From positions 1-20,004 of the forward strand of contig CAYGNF010000022.1 of assembly GCA_964351245.1 (NCBI GenBank): a DNA stretch of 20,004 nucleotides, read 5' to 3'. This document shows, in pieces, positions 6,827-14,435 of this stretch (position 1 is the first letter of the stretch; each line of letters begins with the position of its first letter). Both the position numbers and the translations under genes were made by a program. The notes beneath the pieces are model-generated. The model saw only the letters and a program-made list of their open reading frames with translations, was not told the DNA's origin and did no database searches. This DNA comes from JANRKH01 sp964351245 (GTDB lineage Bacteria; Pseudomonadota; Alphaproteobacteria; Rickettsiales; Rickettsiaceae).

Positions 6827-8906
6827 ATTCAAATATCAAAATTAATGAAACAGCAAAGCATAGTATATAAGATATTAATACTGTTATTCTTTGTCCGTAT
6901 AGCACTCCTTGCTGTCTAATGTCTTGGAGTTTAGAGAAAGATTCGATTTGACTATCTAAGGCTTCGGCTTCTTTGCAGGCTTTAAAGTAACCACTTTGGT
7001 CATTAATATATACTTTGGGATGGGTCAACATCTCAAGTACATCAGATAATAAACCTTCATTCGCTGCAGCTGTAATTTTTTGCTTCAATGCTTTTTTGGT
7101 TGTAACATTGCGCAGCTCTTTATCAATAAAATGAGTCATTCTTTTGCATAAAAGATGCGAAATATTAGCTAAAGTTAGGTCCGATACTTGTTTTTTTGCA
7201 AGCGCGAATATTGAAAGTAAGTAGATCGAGAGCTCATCTGAGTTAGCTGGTATATCTTTTAACATACTAATATAGACTTCGCGCCTCAAATTGATCTTGT
7301 GGGCAATAAAACTTATGATGTGTTGATCGAAAATTATCTCTTCCTCGCTAGAGCCAGCAATATAATCTAACTTCACCAGCAAATCTTTTAAGGTGGTAAT
7401 ATAGTCACTATAGACCAGCTTGCTTAAGCAAGGCATATCAGGATTAAGGTGATATAAAATTCTCTCGGTTCCACAGCCTCTAATATTACTATGATAAAAT
7501 CCTTCTATCTGCTCTAACAATTTCACTATATCTGTATCTATTTCATCTTTAGCGATATATAAAAACCTATCTTGCCAAATATTTTTTAAACATATATTCA
7601 ACATTATATCAATATGCGATCTATTATTTGTTACATGGGCATTAAACATCATGGATCCAAAAGATTGGATCTGGGATGCAAAAGTGCCCAATCTGATAGG
7701 ACCCTCCGGATCTAAGGCAATTATAGCCTTTGCTAGCCTATCTTCTTTGCCAATAAAGCCTCCTATGGAACTTTGCTTGACAACAGCAGTATTGATGAGC
7801 TCGTCTAATGCGTCTATAGCCTTGCTCTTGCCCAAACTTCGTTGAATCCACTTGATAACACGATCTTCATTTAGAAAATTTAATCCCTTATCCCAGGAAT
7901 GGTACAAGGCGCTGGCAAGACCCCTTTGGTGACTGTAGTTTTTGCCATTAAAATTTACAGGAGAGAACATATCTTGTAGCTCTGTAGACGCAGAAGCTTT
8001 GGATTCCGAAGATGCAATTATGTGCTCTGATTTATTATACATCCAGTCTAATAAATTACCAAGCTTCCACCTCATGGAAACATCGTCTGACATGCATCCT
8101 TTGATCTGCGTTCTTATATCATCAGATATTCTCCGATTTCCTATTATCGCCTTTAGCGAACCTAATTCTAGTCTCTCTTGTGGGAAGGTACTGAGTGATT
8201 CTGTGGATATACCTCCGCTACCTAAAAATGTATATAACATAGTAACCCCAGCAGCATATATATCGGCCGAGATACTTGATGTTTTTCTACCGCACATATC
8301 AGCATCAGAAATTTCTACCGCCAGGAAATGTGGGCGCTGAGTAGAATGAGGGTAGGTAGCGAAGGGCTCTTTTAAAATTAATTTATCTTCATCAATTATA
8401 ATATTACTCGGACAGATATTACCGCAGTTAAAGTGGTTATTTTTACAAAATTGTATTACCTCGCATAAGAAGGGTAATAGCTTTTGCACTAAATACTCAG
8501 AATTATCTGTAGGAAGATTTTTTAGATGAGCTTCTAGAGTGCTTGTATAATCATACCATGGTACAATCACAACAATGTGCTTAGAGGGATTAGTAGAGAT
8601 CTTAATTGTAGCTGAGGCGATAGGATTATTGATAAATGGTGTAGGGGAGTTTTGTAGTACATCTATCATTTTAGTATCTACATTAAATCCCCTATCAAAC
8701 ACTATAGCAAAATACTCTTTACCAGAATTGTTGCTATAAGCTTTGTAATATTTTGCATGCTTGCTGGATAATGGCTCTATAGCCTCATCAAAACTAATTC
8801 TATAAAGATTATCTACAATATCTATAGCTGCAGAAGATGAGCTCGGTATTTGCGGTCCTTGCTTTGTGACTACGCGGTCTTTGGATGTATCAGATTCATC
8901 TTTCAT
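6825..8906 (-). CDS. Tail-anchored pseudokinase-like protein in mre operon
   Basis: This 693-residue protein has three parts. Residues about 30-290 look like a degraded Ser/Thr kinase fold. NHFNCGNICPSNIII (157-171) sits where HRDLKPxNI should be, with no catalytic Asp. No DFG is seen (LILKEPF instead), and no Gly-rich loop or catalytic Lys is evident. DIYAAG (215-220) and SMRWKLGNLLDWM (277-289) match kinase helices F and I. Residues about 310-670 are helical and unfamiliar, with a conserved-looking WDKGLNFL and ALDPEGPIRL (397-406). A single hydrophobic helix (674-692) ends the protein, so it is probably anchored in the inner membrane with its bulk in the cytoplasm. I recall similar alphaproteobacterial proteins annotated as serine/threonine kinases that share the ALDP-PIR element. 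It starts 5 bases after mreC. Lack of catalytic residues suggests a scaffold role, which is inference. Confidence 0.82.
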   Translation of the reverse strand: MKDESDTSKDRVVTKQGPQIPSSSSAAIDIVDNLYRISFDEAIEPLSSKHAKYYKAYSNNSGKEYFAIVFDRGFNVDTKMIDVLQNSPTPFINNPIASATIKISTNPSKHIVVIVPWYDYTSTLEAHLKNLPTDNSEYLVQKLLPFLCEVIQFCKNNHFNCGNICPSNIIIDEDKLILKEPFATYPHSTQRPHFLAVEISDADMCGRKTSSISADIYAAGVTMLYTFLGSGGISTESLSTFPQERLELGSLKAIIGNRRISDDIRTQIKGCMSDDVSMRWKLGNLLDWMYNKSEHIIASSESKASASTELQDMFSPVNFNGKNYSHQRGLASALYHSWDKGLNFLNEDRVIKWIQRSLGKSKAIDALDELINTAVVKQSSIGGFIGKEDRLAKAIIALDPEGPIRLGTFASQIQSFGSMMFNAHVTNNRSHIDIMLNICLKNIWQDRFLYIAKDEIDTDIVKLLEQIEGFYHSNIRGCGTERILYHLNPDMPCLSKLVYSDYITTLKDLLVKLDYIAGSSEEEIIFDQHIISFIAHKINLRREVYISMLKDIPANSDELSIYLLSIFALAKKQVSDLTLANISHLLCKRMTHFIDKELRNVTTKKALKQKITAAANEGLLSDVLEMLTHPKVYINDQSGYFKACKEAEALDSQIESFSKLQDIRQQGVLYGQRITVLISYILCFAVSLILIFE

Positions 8907-8911
8907 AGCAG

Positions 8912-9763
8912 TTAATTAAAAAACTGGTTTATGCTTAGTATCTCGACTAAATCTATTTTATTCAAATCAGCTATCATATCTATGCTCACTTGCCCCCGAC
9001 TTACTTCCGATACTCTTCCTACTAATATACCTCTAGGATAGAAATCACCCTCTCCTGAAGTTTGCAATAGCTCTCCTTTAGCTATCTCTGCCTTATGATC
9101 TAGATGCAATAAAATGCCTCCTTGGTCTGTATTACCAACTAAAATAGCATTTAAAGCACTCTTAGTAGTTATAACAGGAATTCTTGAGCTTCCACTATTT
9201 ATTAGCATTGCCTTTGAATAATTTTGTCCTACTGAGACAATTCTACCCGCAAGAGCACCGTGAGATAGGACTATATCATTAATTTTCACGCCACTATTTT
9301 GTCCGCAGGAAATAACCGCAGCTCCGCCTGTCTCAGAAGTAATGCGGTATATTACTTGAGCCTTGATGCTATTTTGGTGAAAAAACTTATAGAGATTGAT
9401 AGACTCCATAGTCTCTTTGTGTACTGCATTGGTGAATTTTAACTCCGTAACTCTCTGACGCAATTCAAAATTCTCAATTTTTAAATTCACATTTTCTGTG
9501 TGCAATCTATTGAGCCTTAAAATGCTAGTGATGTAATGTATTGAGCTTTGTAGCATTATGTTAGCTGGATTGATAGCTCTTGCATAAATTAGCCCCTGGA
9601 TATCAATGATAGAAAGCTTCGTGAAATTGACACTAAAGAATATAGAAACAGAAATAATTATTACTCCTAAAATATAGAATATACTATTAGGAAAATATGA
9701 ATTCCTAATCGCTACTTTAGACGATGCATGATATTTTCTTACTCTATTCTCAATCAAGGCCAT
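8912..9763 (-). CDS. mreC: Rod shape-determining protein MreC
   Basis: MreC is a bitopic membrane protein of the elongasome, linking cytoplasmic MreB to periplasmic PBP2. The 283 residues show a short basic cytoplasmic N-terminus, one membrane helix (about 27-46), a coiled coil with NVNLKIENFELRQRV (91-105), and a periplasmic beta-barrel region. The beta region includes AQVIYRITSETGGAAVISCG and NSGSSRIPV, with the C-terminal GILVGRVSEVSRG typical of MreC. The length is normal. The gene begins 4 bases after the mreB stop. MreD does not follow; the next gene encodes the pseudokinase-like protein. Confidence 0.93.
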   Translation of the reverse strand: MALIENRVRKYHASSKVAIRNSYFPNSIFYILGVIIISVSIFFSVNFTKLSIIDIQGLIYARAINPANIMLQSSIHYITSILRLNRLHTENVNLKIENFELRQRVTELKFTNAVHKETMESINLYKFFHQNSIKAQVIYRITSETGGAAVISCGQNSGVKINDIVLSHGALAGRIVSVGQNYSKAMLINSGSSRIPVITTKSALNAILVGNTDQGGILLHLDHKAEIAKGELLQTSGEGDFYPRGILVGRVSEVSRGQVSIDMIADLNKIDLVEILSINQFFN

Positions 9764-9767
9764 AGAT

Positions 9768-10808
9768 TTAATCCTGCTTAAAAAGTACGTGTTTTAACTT
9801 TTGAAAATCATCAAGTACTCTACCTGTACCATTTGCAACACAAGATAGTGCGTTGTCCGCAACAAAGACTGGGAGTTTTGTGGCGTCTTTAATCACTTGA
9901 TCAAGATTGTTTAGCAAAGACCCACCACCAGTCATCACAATGCCCTTATCGGCAATATCAGAAGAGAGTTCTGGGGGGGTGCTTTCAAGAGCCGTTTTGA
10001 CAGCTTCGATAATTTGACTCACAGGCTCCTGCAAGCTCTCAGAAATTTGGTGCTCACTAAGTAACATCTCTTTTGGAATTCCCATGACGAGATCCCTACC
10101 CTTAATTTCCATCATTCTCCCTTCCTTATCGGGATGTATATAAGCTGTTCCTATTTGTTTTTTAACTTTTTCAGCAGTAGATTCGCCGATTAATAGGTTA
10201 TAATTGCGTCTAATATATGAAATGATAGCTTCATCCATTTTATCGCCTCCTACTCTAACAGATCTAGAATATACTATACCACCAAGCGATAGTACTGCAA
10301 CCTCCGTAGTCCCTCCCCCTATATCTACTACCATAGATCCCGTGGGCTCAGTCACTGGCAACCCCGCCCCGATTGCGGCTGCCATGGGCTCCTCTATCAG
10401 AAATACTTCTCTTGCTCCAGCGCTTTCTGCCGCTTCTTGTATAGCCCTGCGCTCTACGGGAGTCGATCCGGAAGGGACGCACACTACAATCATTGGTCCA
10501 GTAAAGCTACGCCTGTTGTGCACCGTCCTAATAAAATGCTTGATCATTTCTTCTGCGCCCTTGAAATCAGCTATTACACCATCTTTAAGGGGCCTGATAG
10601 CTTCAATATCTGTAGGAGTTCTACCAAGCATCATCTTGGCTTCATGCCCAAAAGCATAAGGCTTATAGGCGCCATGGTACTTAATTAGCGCAACTACAGA
10701 GGGCTCATTCAGCACTATTCCTTTGCCTTGTACATAAACAAGGGTATTGGCAGTACCAAGGTCAATCGCCATATTAGAAGAAAGCCATCCAAACAATTGA
10801 GAAAACAT
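9768..10808 (-). CDS. mreB: Actin-like cell shape protein MreB
   Basis: MreB forms membrane-associated actin-like filaments that direct lateral cell wall synthesis. The protein is a clear full-length match: MAIDLGTANTLVYV (phosphate 1), PLKDGVIADF, PSGSTPVERRAI, FLIEEPMAAAIGAGLPV, VVDIGGGTTEVAVLSL (phosphate 2), KMDEAI, and IVMTGGGSLLNNLDQVI (adenosine motif). I chose the ATG at 10808 (346 residues, starting MFSQLFGWLSSNMAIDLG), which is the normal MreB N-terminus. A TTG 42 bases upstream would add 14 residues. That TTG falls within the spacer of the probable promoter, and the extension would be encoded by the promoter itself, so it is rejected. It heads an operon with mreC and two further genes. 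Confidence 0.97.
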   Translation of the reverse strand: MFSQLFGWLSSNMAIDLGTANTLVYVQGKGIVLNEPSVVALIKYHGAYKPYAFGHEAKMMLGRTPTDIEAIRPLKDGVIADFKGAEEMIKHFIRTVHNRRSFTGPMIVVCVPSGSTPVERRAIQEAAESAGAREVFLIEEPMAAAIGAGLPVTEPTGSMVVDIGGGTTEVAVLSLGGIVYSRSVRVGGDKMDEAIISYIRRNYNLLIGESTAEKVKKQIGTAYIHPDKEGRMMEIKGRDLVMGIPKEMLLSEHQISESLQEPVSQIIEAVKTALESTPPELSSDIADKGIVMTGGGSLLNNLDQVIKDATKLPVFVADNALSCVANGTGRVLDDFQKLKHVLFKQD

Positions 10809-10835
10809 ATCGATATAAATTTTTAAAGTACTACA

Positions 10836-10864
10836 TTTATACGATTTCAAATTAAATTTGTAAA
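10836..10864 (-). promoter_or_regulatory. Sigma70-type promoter of the mreB operon
   Basis: On the minus strand, TTTACA (10859-10864) is separated by 17 bases from TATAAA (10836-10841), one or two mismatches from each consensus box. Transcription would start about 20-25 bases before the mreB ATG at 10808. The spacing and position make it convincing despite the AT-rich background. Confidence 0.7.
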
Positions 10865-11494
10865 TAGCAGCTTTGAATAAAATGTATATATTTATAGTAA
10901 GAGTCTAATATATCAATTAGTAAGGTTAGATTCATATCTTCAAATGTCATAATCCTTGTATCATTAATATCACCTATAGGATTTTAATATTAAATATCCT
11001 CTCTTTCAAATTGAAAATCTGTACTCATGTATACCATTAAAACACTATAAAATTAATATTATTATGAATAATTATTCTAAACTACAATATGAAATCAAAA
11101 ATATAGCAAATATTCTGAGCTAGGATGTAGCAGTAAATACACCTAAGAATTCTATAAACAGTATGTCAAAAGAAATAGAGGAATTATCTAAAATTATTGA
11201 CGAAAAATTACTGTCACCACAACTGATTGGATTAATAGAAAATATCAACTTACACAGTTCATATGACGCCCTCTTCCGCAGAGTTTGTATCTTATCTTAA
11301 AAACAAATATTTGTCCTAAAGTGGTATTATGTCAATCTCAAAAAATACACATAGTAAATTTAGAGCTTATATTTTACTGCTCCATCAATTCTAAAAATGA
11401 CGAATCTTAACTGAGTTCTGATTGACTCTATATGAAAACTTTGTAGCCTCAGGATACTAGTTGGATTACATCCTCAAACCCTGGAAAGGATTTA
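10865..11494. other. Gene-poor interval between mreB and the SBP-TRIC gene
   Basis: This 630-base interval has no intact gene of convincing quality on either strand. It holds the mreB promoter edge, a probable broken plus-strand frame (11064-11319), and short inverted repeats. One is AATCCT/AGGATT around 10950-10985. Another is a set of alternating AGGAT/ATCCT/AGGAT blocks near 11451-11491 that could form mutually exclusive short hairpins past the end of the SBP-TRIC gene. None is strong enough to call a terminator. Confidence 0.4.
11064..11319 (+). pseudogene. Possible decayed small gene, amber stop plus frameshift
   Basis: From the ATG at 11064 one frame reads MNNYSKLQYEIKNIANILS, meets TAG at 11121-11123, and continues for 58 codons to TAA at 11298-11300. 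That stretch includes MSKEIEELSKIIDEKLLS, an amphipathic, coiled-coil-like segment. Near the end the neighbouring frame takes on a more protein-like reading, SSAEFVSYLKNKYLS, ending at TAA 11317-11319, which would fit one frameshift. Together these suggest a small helical protein of about 80-85 residues broken by one nonsense change and one indel. A 45-residue frame from the ATG at 11163 is the longest intact piece. The family is not recognised, and chance cannot be excluded in sequence this AT-rich. Confidence 0.3.
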
Positions 11495-13108
11495 TTATGA
11501 TTGAAATCTAAAATTTGAAATTTTATATTTTATTAATAAAATCCTGCTTATAATAGCACCCACTACAATAATTGTTACTACTACAGAAATATTAAATAGT
11601 GATGAAGTATTAGAATGAATTTTAATAAATATACTAAATATTAATCCCCACAAAATTGATATTTCTGGATTTAAACTACCATTAAACGACGTAATATGTT
11701 TCTTTTTTGTCAAAAGATCTCGAGCTATTGTCCCTAAGTCTGATACTAAAAACGCACATATTGGACCCCAAATTTCAAGTGGGCGAAACTCATTTAGTGC
11801 GGCGTAAGTTGCACCGGTAATTATAAAGCATGATTTCCCCACTACATCTGTTAAAGTAAAAAATTTTTCCCAGTATATTTGGAGTATCTTAGCATTCACT
11901 GGATCACAATTATAAATATCAAATAGTCTTGTAATGGATATACCAAATATTCCTACCGCGCACGAAGTCATAATATAAATTGTAGAGTATTGTAGACTGT
12001 TGGATGTATCATTGATTATAAAATCTCGGATGTAAGATGCTGGGATCGACGGCAAGATACCAATCACGACAGCGCTAAATAAAGACATATTATCCTTTGC
12101 CCCAAGTGCAACGCCAGATAAAGCAAATGCTATTACTCCAATTAAAGTTACATAGTTAAGCCAGCTAGATTTTATAGCCTCAAGCAGCATGGATTTAAAA
12201 AAATAATCGCTTTTTATTCTTTCTAGAGTGCCATTTTTTTTCATATCTGCAATAGCTTTATTGATTTTCCCCAATATTTCTGGGTTAGTCGTTTGTTTGC
12301 TTAGTATAAATGACATAGGAGTACTCACTCCCATAGGTATTTCTTTGATCACGCTCCCAAGCTTATTTTTTAGGACAATAGAGCTACCCACTAATTTATC
12401 TACAATAAAACCATCTATTTCCCCATTCATAATTTTTTTTAAAAAATCCATTGGATTCACTATATTAATTACAATGTCTTTATTTGAAGGATCTTTGATA
12501 AAATTCTCTAATGATGCATTGCCCTGGACTACTGCCGCACTAACCCCTATTTTAAAATCCAGAGATCTCGCTTCTGCTATAAATTCTTTTATATTATTAA
12601 ATGATATACTTTTTGAAGAATCTACTAAAACGAATAAGGAGTCTTCTTTATTTCTATAAGAATCAGAAAAATATGCATACTCAGATTTTGTATCATCAAA
12701 TATAGCGCCAGTAGCTATATCTCTTGCGCCTATTTCTATATCTTCATAAAGCTGCTTGCATGATGATTTGCCATGAAACTCCAGTGCGATACCAGCACTC
12801 TTGGCTACTACTTTGATGATATCTATATCCAGTCCGCTCAATTCCTCGCTATAAGGCAAATACTTGATGAATTGATAAGGTTCAAGCTCGCACCATCCAG
12901 TGATCATAATATCGCCATCATCGCAATTATAGTGTTCTAGATTTTCTGCAGAGTGATTATTATTCTTAAGGCATTGCATCAAACGAGGGTTCGATTTGTA
13001 TAGTGACTTCTCGGGTGAAGTATAATCTGTAAGACTACCATGTGCGTAGAAGCTATAATGTGTAAGTAATATTATGGTACAGGCAATAATTTTCAGTCTA
13101 TAAATCAT
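11495..13108 (-). CDS. Periplasmic binding domain fused to TRIC/UPF0126 membrane domain
   Basis: This 537-residue protein has a signal peptide (about 1-24). It is followed by a type-3 solute-binding domain (about 65-305) with LEPYQFIKYLPYSEELSGLD, DIDIIKVVAKSAGIALEF, GARDIATGAIFDDTKSEY and GEIDGFIVDKLV, as in amino-acid-binding SBP_bac_3 proteins. After a linker comes a membrane region (about 315-525) with the two-repeat pattern of TRIC/UPF0126 proteins: VTLIGVIAFALSGVALGAK and later LTDVVGKSCFIITGATYAAL. Each repeat keeps an Arg-Asp pair (R361-D362, R463-D464). However, the Gly triplet that normally precedes it is replaced by SIPAS and SDLGT. Four cysteines lie in the periplasmic part (46, 61, 73, 117). 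The layout suggests a ligand-sensing or ligand-fed membrane channel, which is inference. The gene stands alone on the minus strand. Confidence 0.85.
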   Translation of the reverse strand: MIYRLKIIACTIILLTHYSFYAHGSLTDYTSPEKSLYKSNPRLMQCLKNNNHSAENLEHYNCDDGDIMITGWCELEPYQFIKYLPYSEELSGLDIDIIKVVAKSAGIALEFHGKSSCKQLYEDIEIGARDIATGAIFDDTKSEYAYFSDSYRNKEDSLFVLVDSSKSISFNNIKEFIAEARSLDFKIGVSAAVVQGNASLENFIKDPSNKDIVINIVNPMDFLKKIMNGEIDGFIVDKLVGSSIVLKNKLGSVIKEIPMGVSTPMSFILSKQTTNPEILGKINKAIADMKKNGTLERIKSDYFFKSMLLEAIKSSWLNYVTLIGVIAFALSGVALGAKDNMSLFSAVVIGILPSIPASYIRDFIINDTSNSLQYSTIYIMTSCAVGIFGISITRLFDIYNCDPVNAKILQIYWEKFFTLTDVVGKSCFIITGATYAALNEFRPLEIWGPICAFLVSDLGTIARDLLTKKKHITSFNGSLNPEISILWGLIFSIFIKIHSNTSSLFNISVVVTIIVVGAIISRILLIKYKISNFRFQS

Positions 13109-13131
13109 AAATATTAGATTATTTGAATATT

Positions 13132-13160
13132 ATTATATCTCTATATTATGTATTTGTTGA
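13132..13160 (-). promoter_or_regulatory. Possible promoter of the SBP-TRIC gene
   Basis: On the minus strand a perfect TATAAT (13132-13137) sits 17 bases downstream of TCAACA (13155-13160), which matches the -35 consensus at four positions. It would place transcription about 15-20 bases before the ATG at 13108. AT-rich sequence yields such boxes by chance, so support is moderate. Confidence 0.4.
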
Positions 13161-13266
13161 TAAAATACTAATAAGTACTTCAATATTTTTATATTTTTGT
13201 GCTGCTTTTCCTACTGTCAATGTCAACGAAAGAGGCGTAATGCCCCGCAAAAATAGGATTGTTGAT

Positions 13267-13447
13267 TTAATTGTTTCTAGTGCTTATAAGATAAGTGATA
13301 AGATTTTATTAAAAATAACCTTGTGATTTAATAAAATTGAGAGACTATTTGGTTGCTTATTCATCATCATAAAAGATTGTGAAGAAGAAAACTGGATGAA
13401 ATATCCAGTGAATTTTCCTCTATCTTATAAGTGCTAGATACAATGAA
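13267..13447. repeat. Nested inverted-repeat block, candidate structured RNA or palindromic element
   Basis: The outer arms TCTAGTGCTTATAAGATA (13276-13293) and TATCTTATAAGTGCTAGA (13421-13438) pair over 18 positions, two of them G-U. After one mismatch they extend with ATTGT (13270-13274) and ACAAT (13440-13444). Three hairpins are enclosed. The first is ATTTTATTAAA/TTTAATAAAAT (13303-13313, 13327-13337; 11 perfect pairs). The second is TTCATCATC/GATTGTGAA (13360-13368, 13375-13383; one mismatch, one wobble). The third is ACTGGAT/ATCCAGT (13391-13397, 13403-13409; 7 perfect pairs). The whole would fold as a closed multi-branch structure on either strand. It lies between rpsT and the SBP-TRIC gene, with no intact gene inside. 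The outer G-U pairs favour RNA, most naturally plus-strand RNA, because the same pairs become C-A mismatches in a minus-strand transcript. Confidence 0.5.
13378..13409 (-). terminator. Possible Rho-independent terminator after rpsT
   Basis: Read on the minus strand, the stem ACTGGAT-ATTTC-ATCCAGT is followed by TTTCTTCTTCACA. It lies 95 bases beyond the rpsT stop. The stem is a perfect 7 pairs, but the T tract is interrupted by C, so this is only a moderate terminator candidate. It is also part of the larger inverted-repeat block. Confidence 0.4.
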
Positions 13448-13503
13448 TTGCCTGGTCTTGCACAATAATCTCTATATGATTAGTTGATTTTAGATCCGGG
13501 GTT

Positions 13504-13779
13504 TTACTTAGAATTAATTGATTGTTTAAGTTTCGCGGCAAGTCTACTGATAGTCCTTGATGCGCGATTTTTTGTAATTGCACCTTTCTGAGCCCCTCTA
13601 GATAACTCCGACTGCACTTTCACAAAAGCAAGGCCGGCTTGCTCTGCGTTATCTGGCTGCTTACATTCTTGATAAACTTTTTTAATATAAGTCTTAATTC
13701 TACTGAGTCTATTTTTGTTAACTGCAGTTCTGAACTTAATTTTTCTGATAGATTTTTTTGATGAAAGTTTATTAGCCAT
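13504..13779 (-). CDS. rpsT: 30S ribosomal protein S20
   Basis: S20 is a primary 16S rRNA-binding protein needed early in 30S assembly. The 91 residues have the family pattern: MANKLSSKKSIRKIKFRTAV at the N-terminus, KNRLSRIKTYIKKV, and the C-terminal AQKGAITKNRASRTISRLAAKLK. Length is typical. The ATG is 9 bases after the rplQ stop on the same strand, so it is very likely the last gene of the rpsM-rpsK-rpoA-rplQ operon. That is not the usual place for rpsT. Confidence 0.96.
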   Translation of the reverse strand: MANKLSSKKSIRKIKFRTAVNKNRLSRIKTYIKKVYQECKQPDNAEQAGLAFVKVQSELSRGAQKGAITKNRASRTISRLAAKLKQSINSK

Positions 13780-13788
13780 GGATTTTAT

Positions 13789-14421
13789 CTACTCACTTAC
13801 TTTATATGTAATATTTTTTTCTGTTTTACTTGGTAATTTTACGTTATTCTCTTCTTTGGTATCGGCAATTTTTATACCTTCTGTAGATTTGCTGTCCAAG
13901 CTTTTTGAATCATCGACCCCTAAGTTTTTTTGTTTTATTGAAGCTTTGGAGTTTTTGGATATATTTGTAGTATCCTCCCCAGAATTATTAACGCTGAAAG
14001 ACTTTGAGGTGTTATTATTACTTTCTAGCACTTGATCTAGCAGCAGCCTGCCTTTTGCTTCTGTATTCCTATCTACAAATTCTATATATGCTATAGGAGC
14101 CACATCACCATATCTAAATCCGGATTTAATAATTCTAGTATATCCCCCTGGTCTTTTAGAATATCTAGAGCCCAGCACTCCGATAAGTTTGCGTACCGCA
14201 AGCTCATCTTTGATTTTAGAGATAAGATTCTTGCGAGCTTGCAAAGTATTTTTTCTTGAGGTAGTCACGAGTTTTTCTACGTATCTTCTTAACTCTTTGG
14301 CTTTAGGTAGAGTTGTTTGAATCTGCTCGTGAGTAATCAAAGCTACAGCCATGTTTGCAAACATAGCTTTTCTGTGACTACTAGTTCTGTTTAGTTTTTT
14401 TCCTTGTATATTATGGCGCAT
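13789..14421 (-). CDS. rplQ: 50S ribosomal protein L17 with long C-terminal extension
   Basis: Residues 1 to about 118 are a canonical L17: MRHNIQGKKLNRTSSHRKAM, the LPKAKELRRYVEKLVTTS helix, the RYSKRPGGYTRIIKSGFRYGD loop and APIAYIEFVDR. The bacterial protein normally ends near residue 115-140. Here about 80 further residues follow (130-210), rich in Ser, Asn, Lys, Asp and Glu, without hydrophobic clusters and probably disordered (for example SNNNTSKSFSVNNSGEDTTN). The extension is in frame, with no sign of fusion to a known domain. Upstream rpoA is 14 bases away and rpsT follows after 9 bases. Confidence 0.96.
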   Translation of the reverse strand: MRHNIQGKKLNRTSSHRKAMFANMAVALITHEQIQTTLPKAKELRRYVEKLVTTSRKNTLQARKNLISKIKDELAVRKLIGVLGSRYSKRPGGYTRIIKSGFRYGDVAPIAYIEFVDRNTEAKGRLLLDQVLESNNNTSKSFSVNNSGEDTTNISKNSKASIKQKNLGVDDSKSLDSKSTEGIKIADTKEENNVKLPSKTEKNITYKVSE

Positions 14422-14435
14422 ATTTTTATTCCAGA

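Noticed and set aside
10204..10659. 151-codon plus-strand frame antisense to mreB
   Set aside because: It is the reverse complement of conserved MreB motifs. The Ser/Thr/Pro-rich translation is typical of an antisense shadow.
13123..13326. 67-codon plus-strand frame before the inverted-repeat block
   Set aside because: TTG start inside the SBP-TRIC promoter region, composition of random AT-rich sequence, and the 3' part runs into the inverted-repeat arms. No family resemblance.
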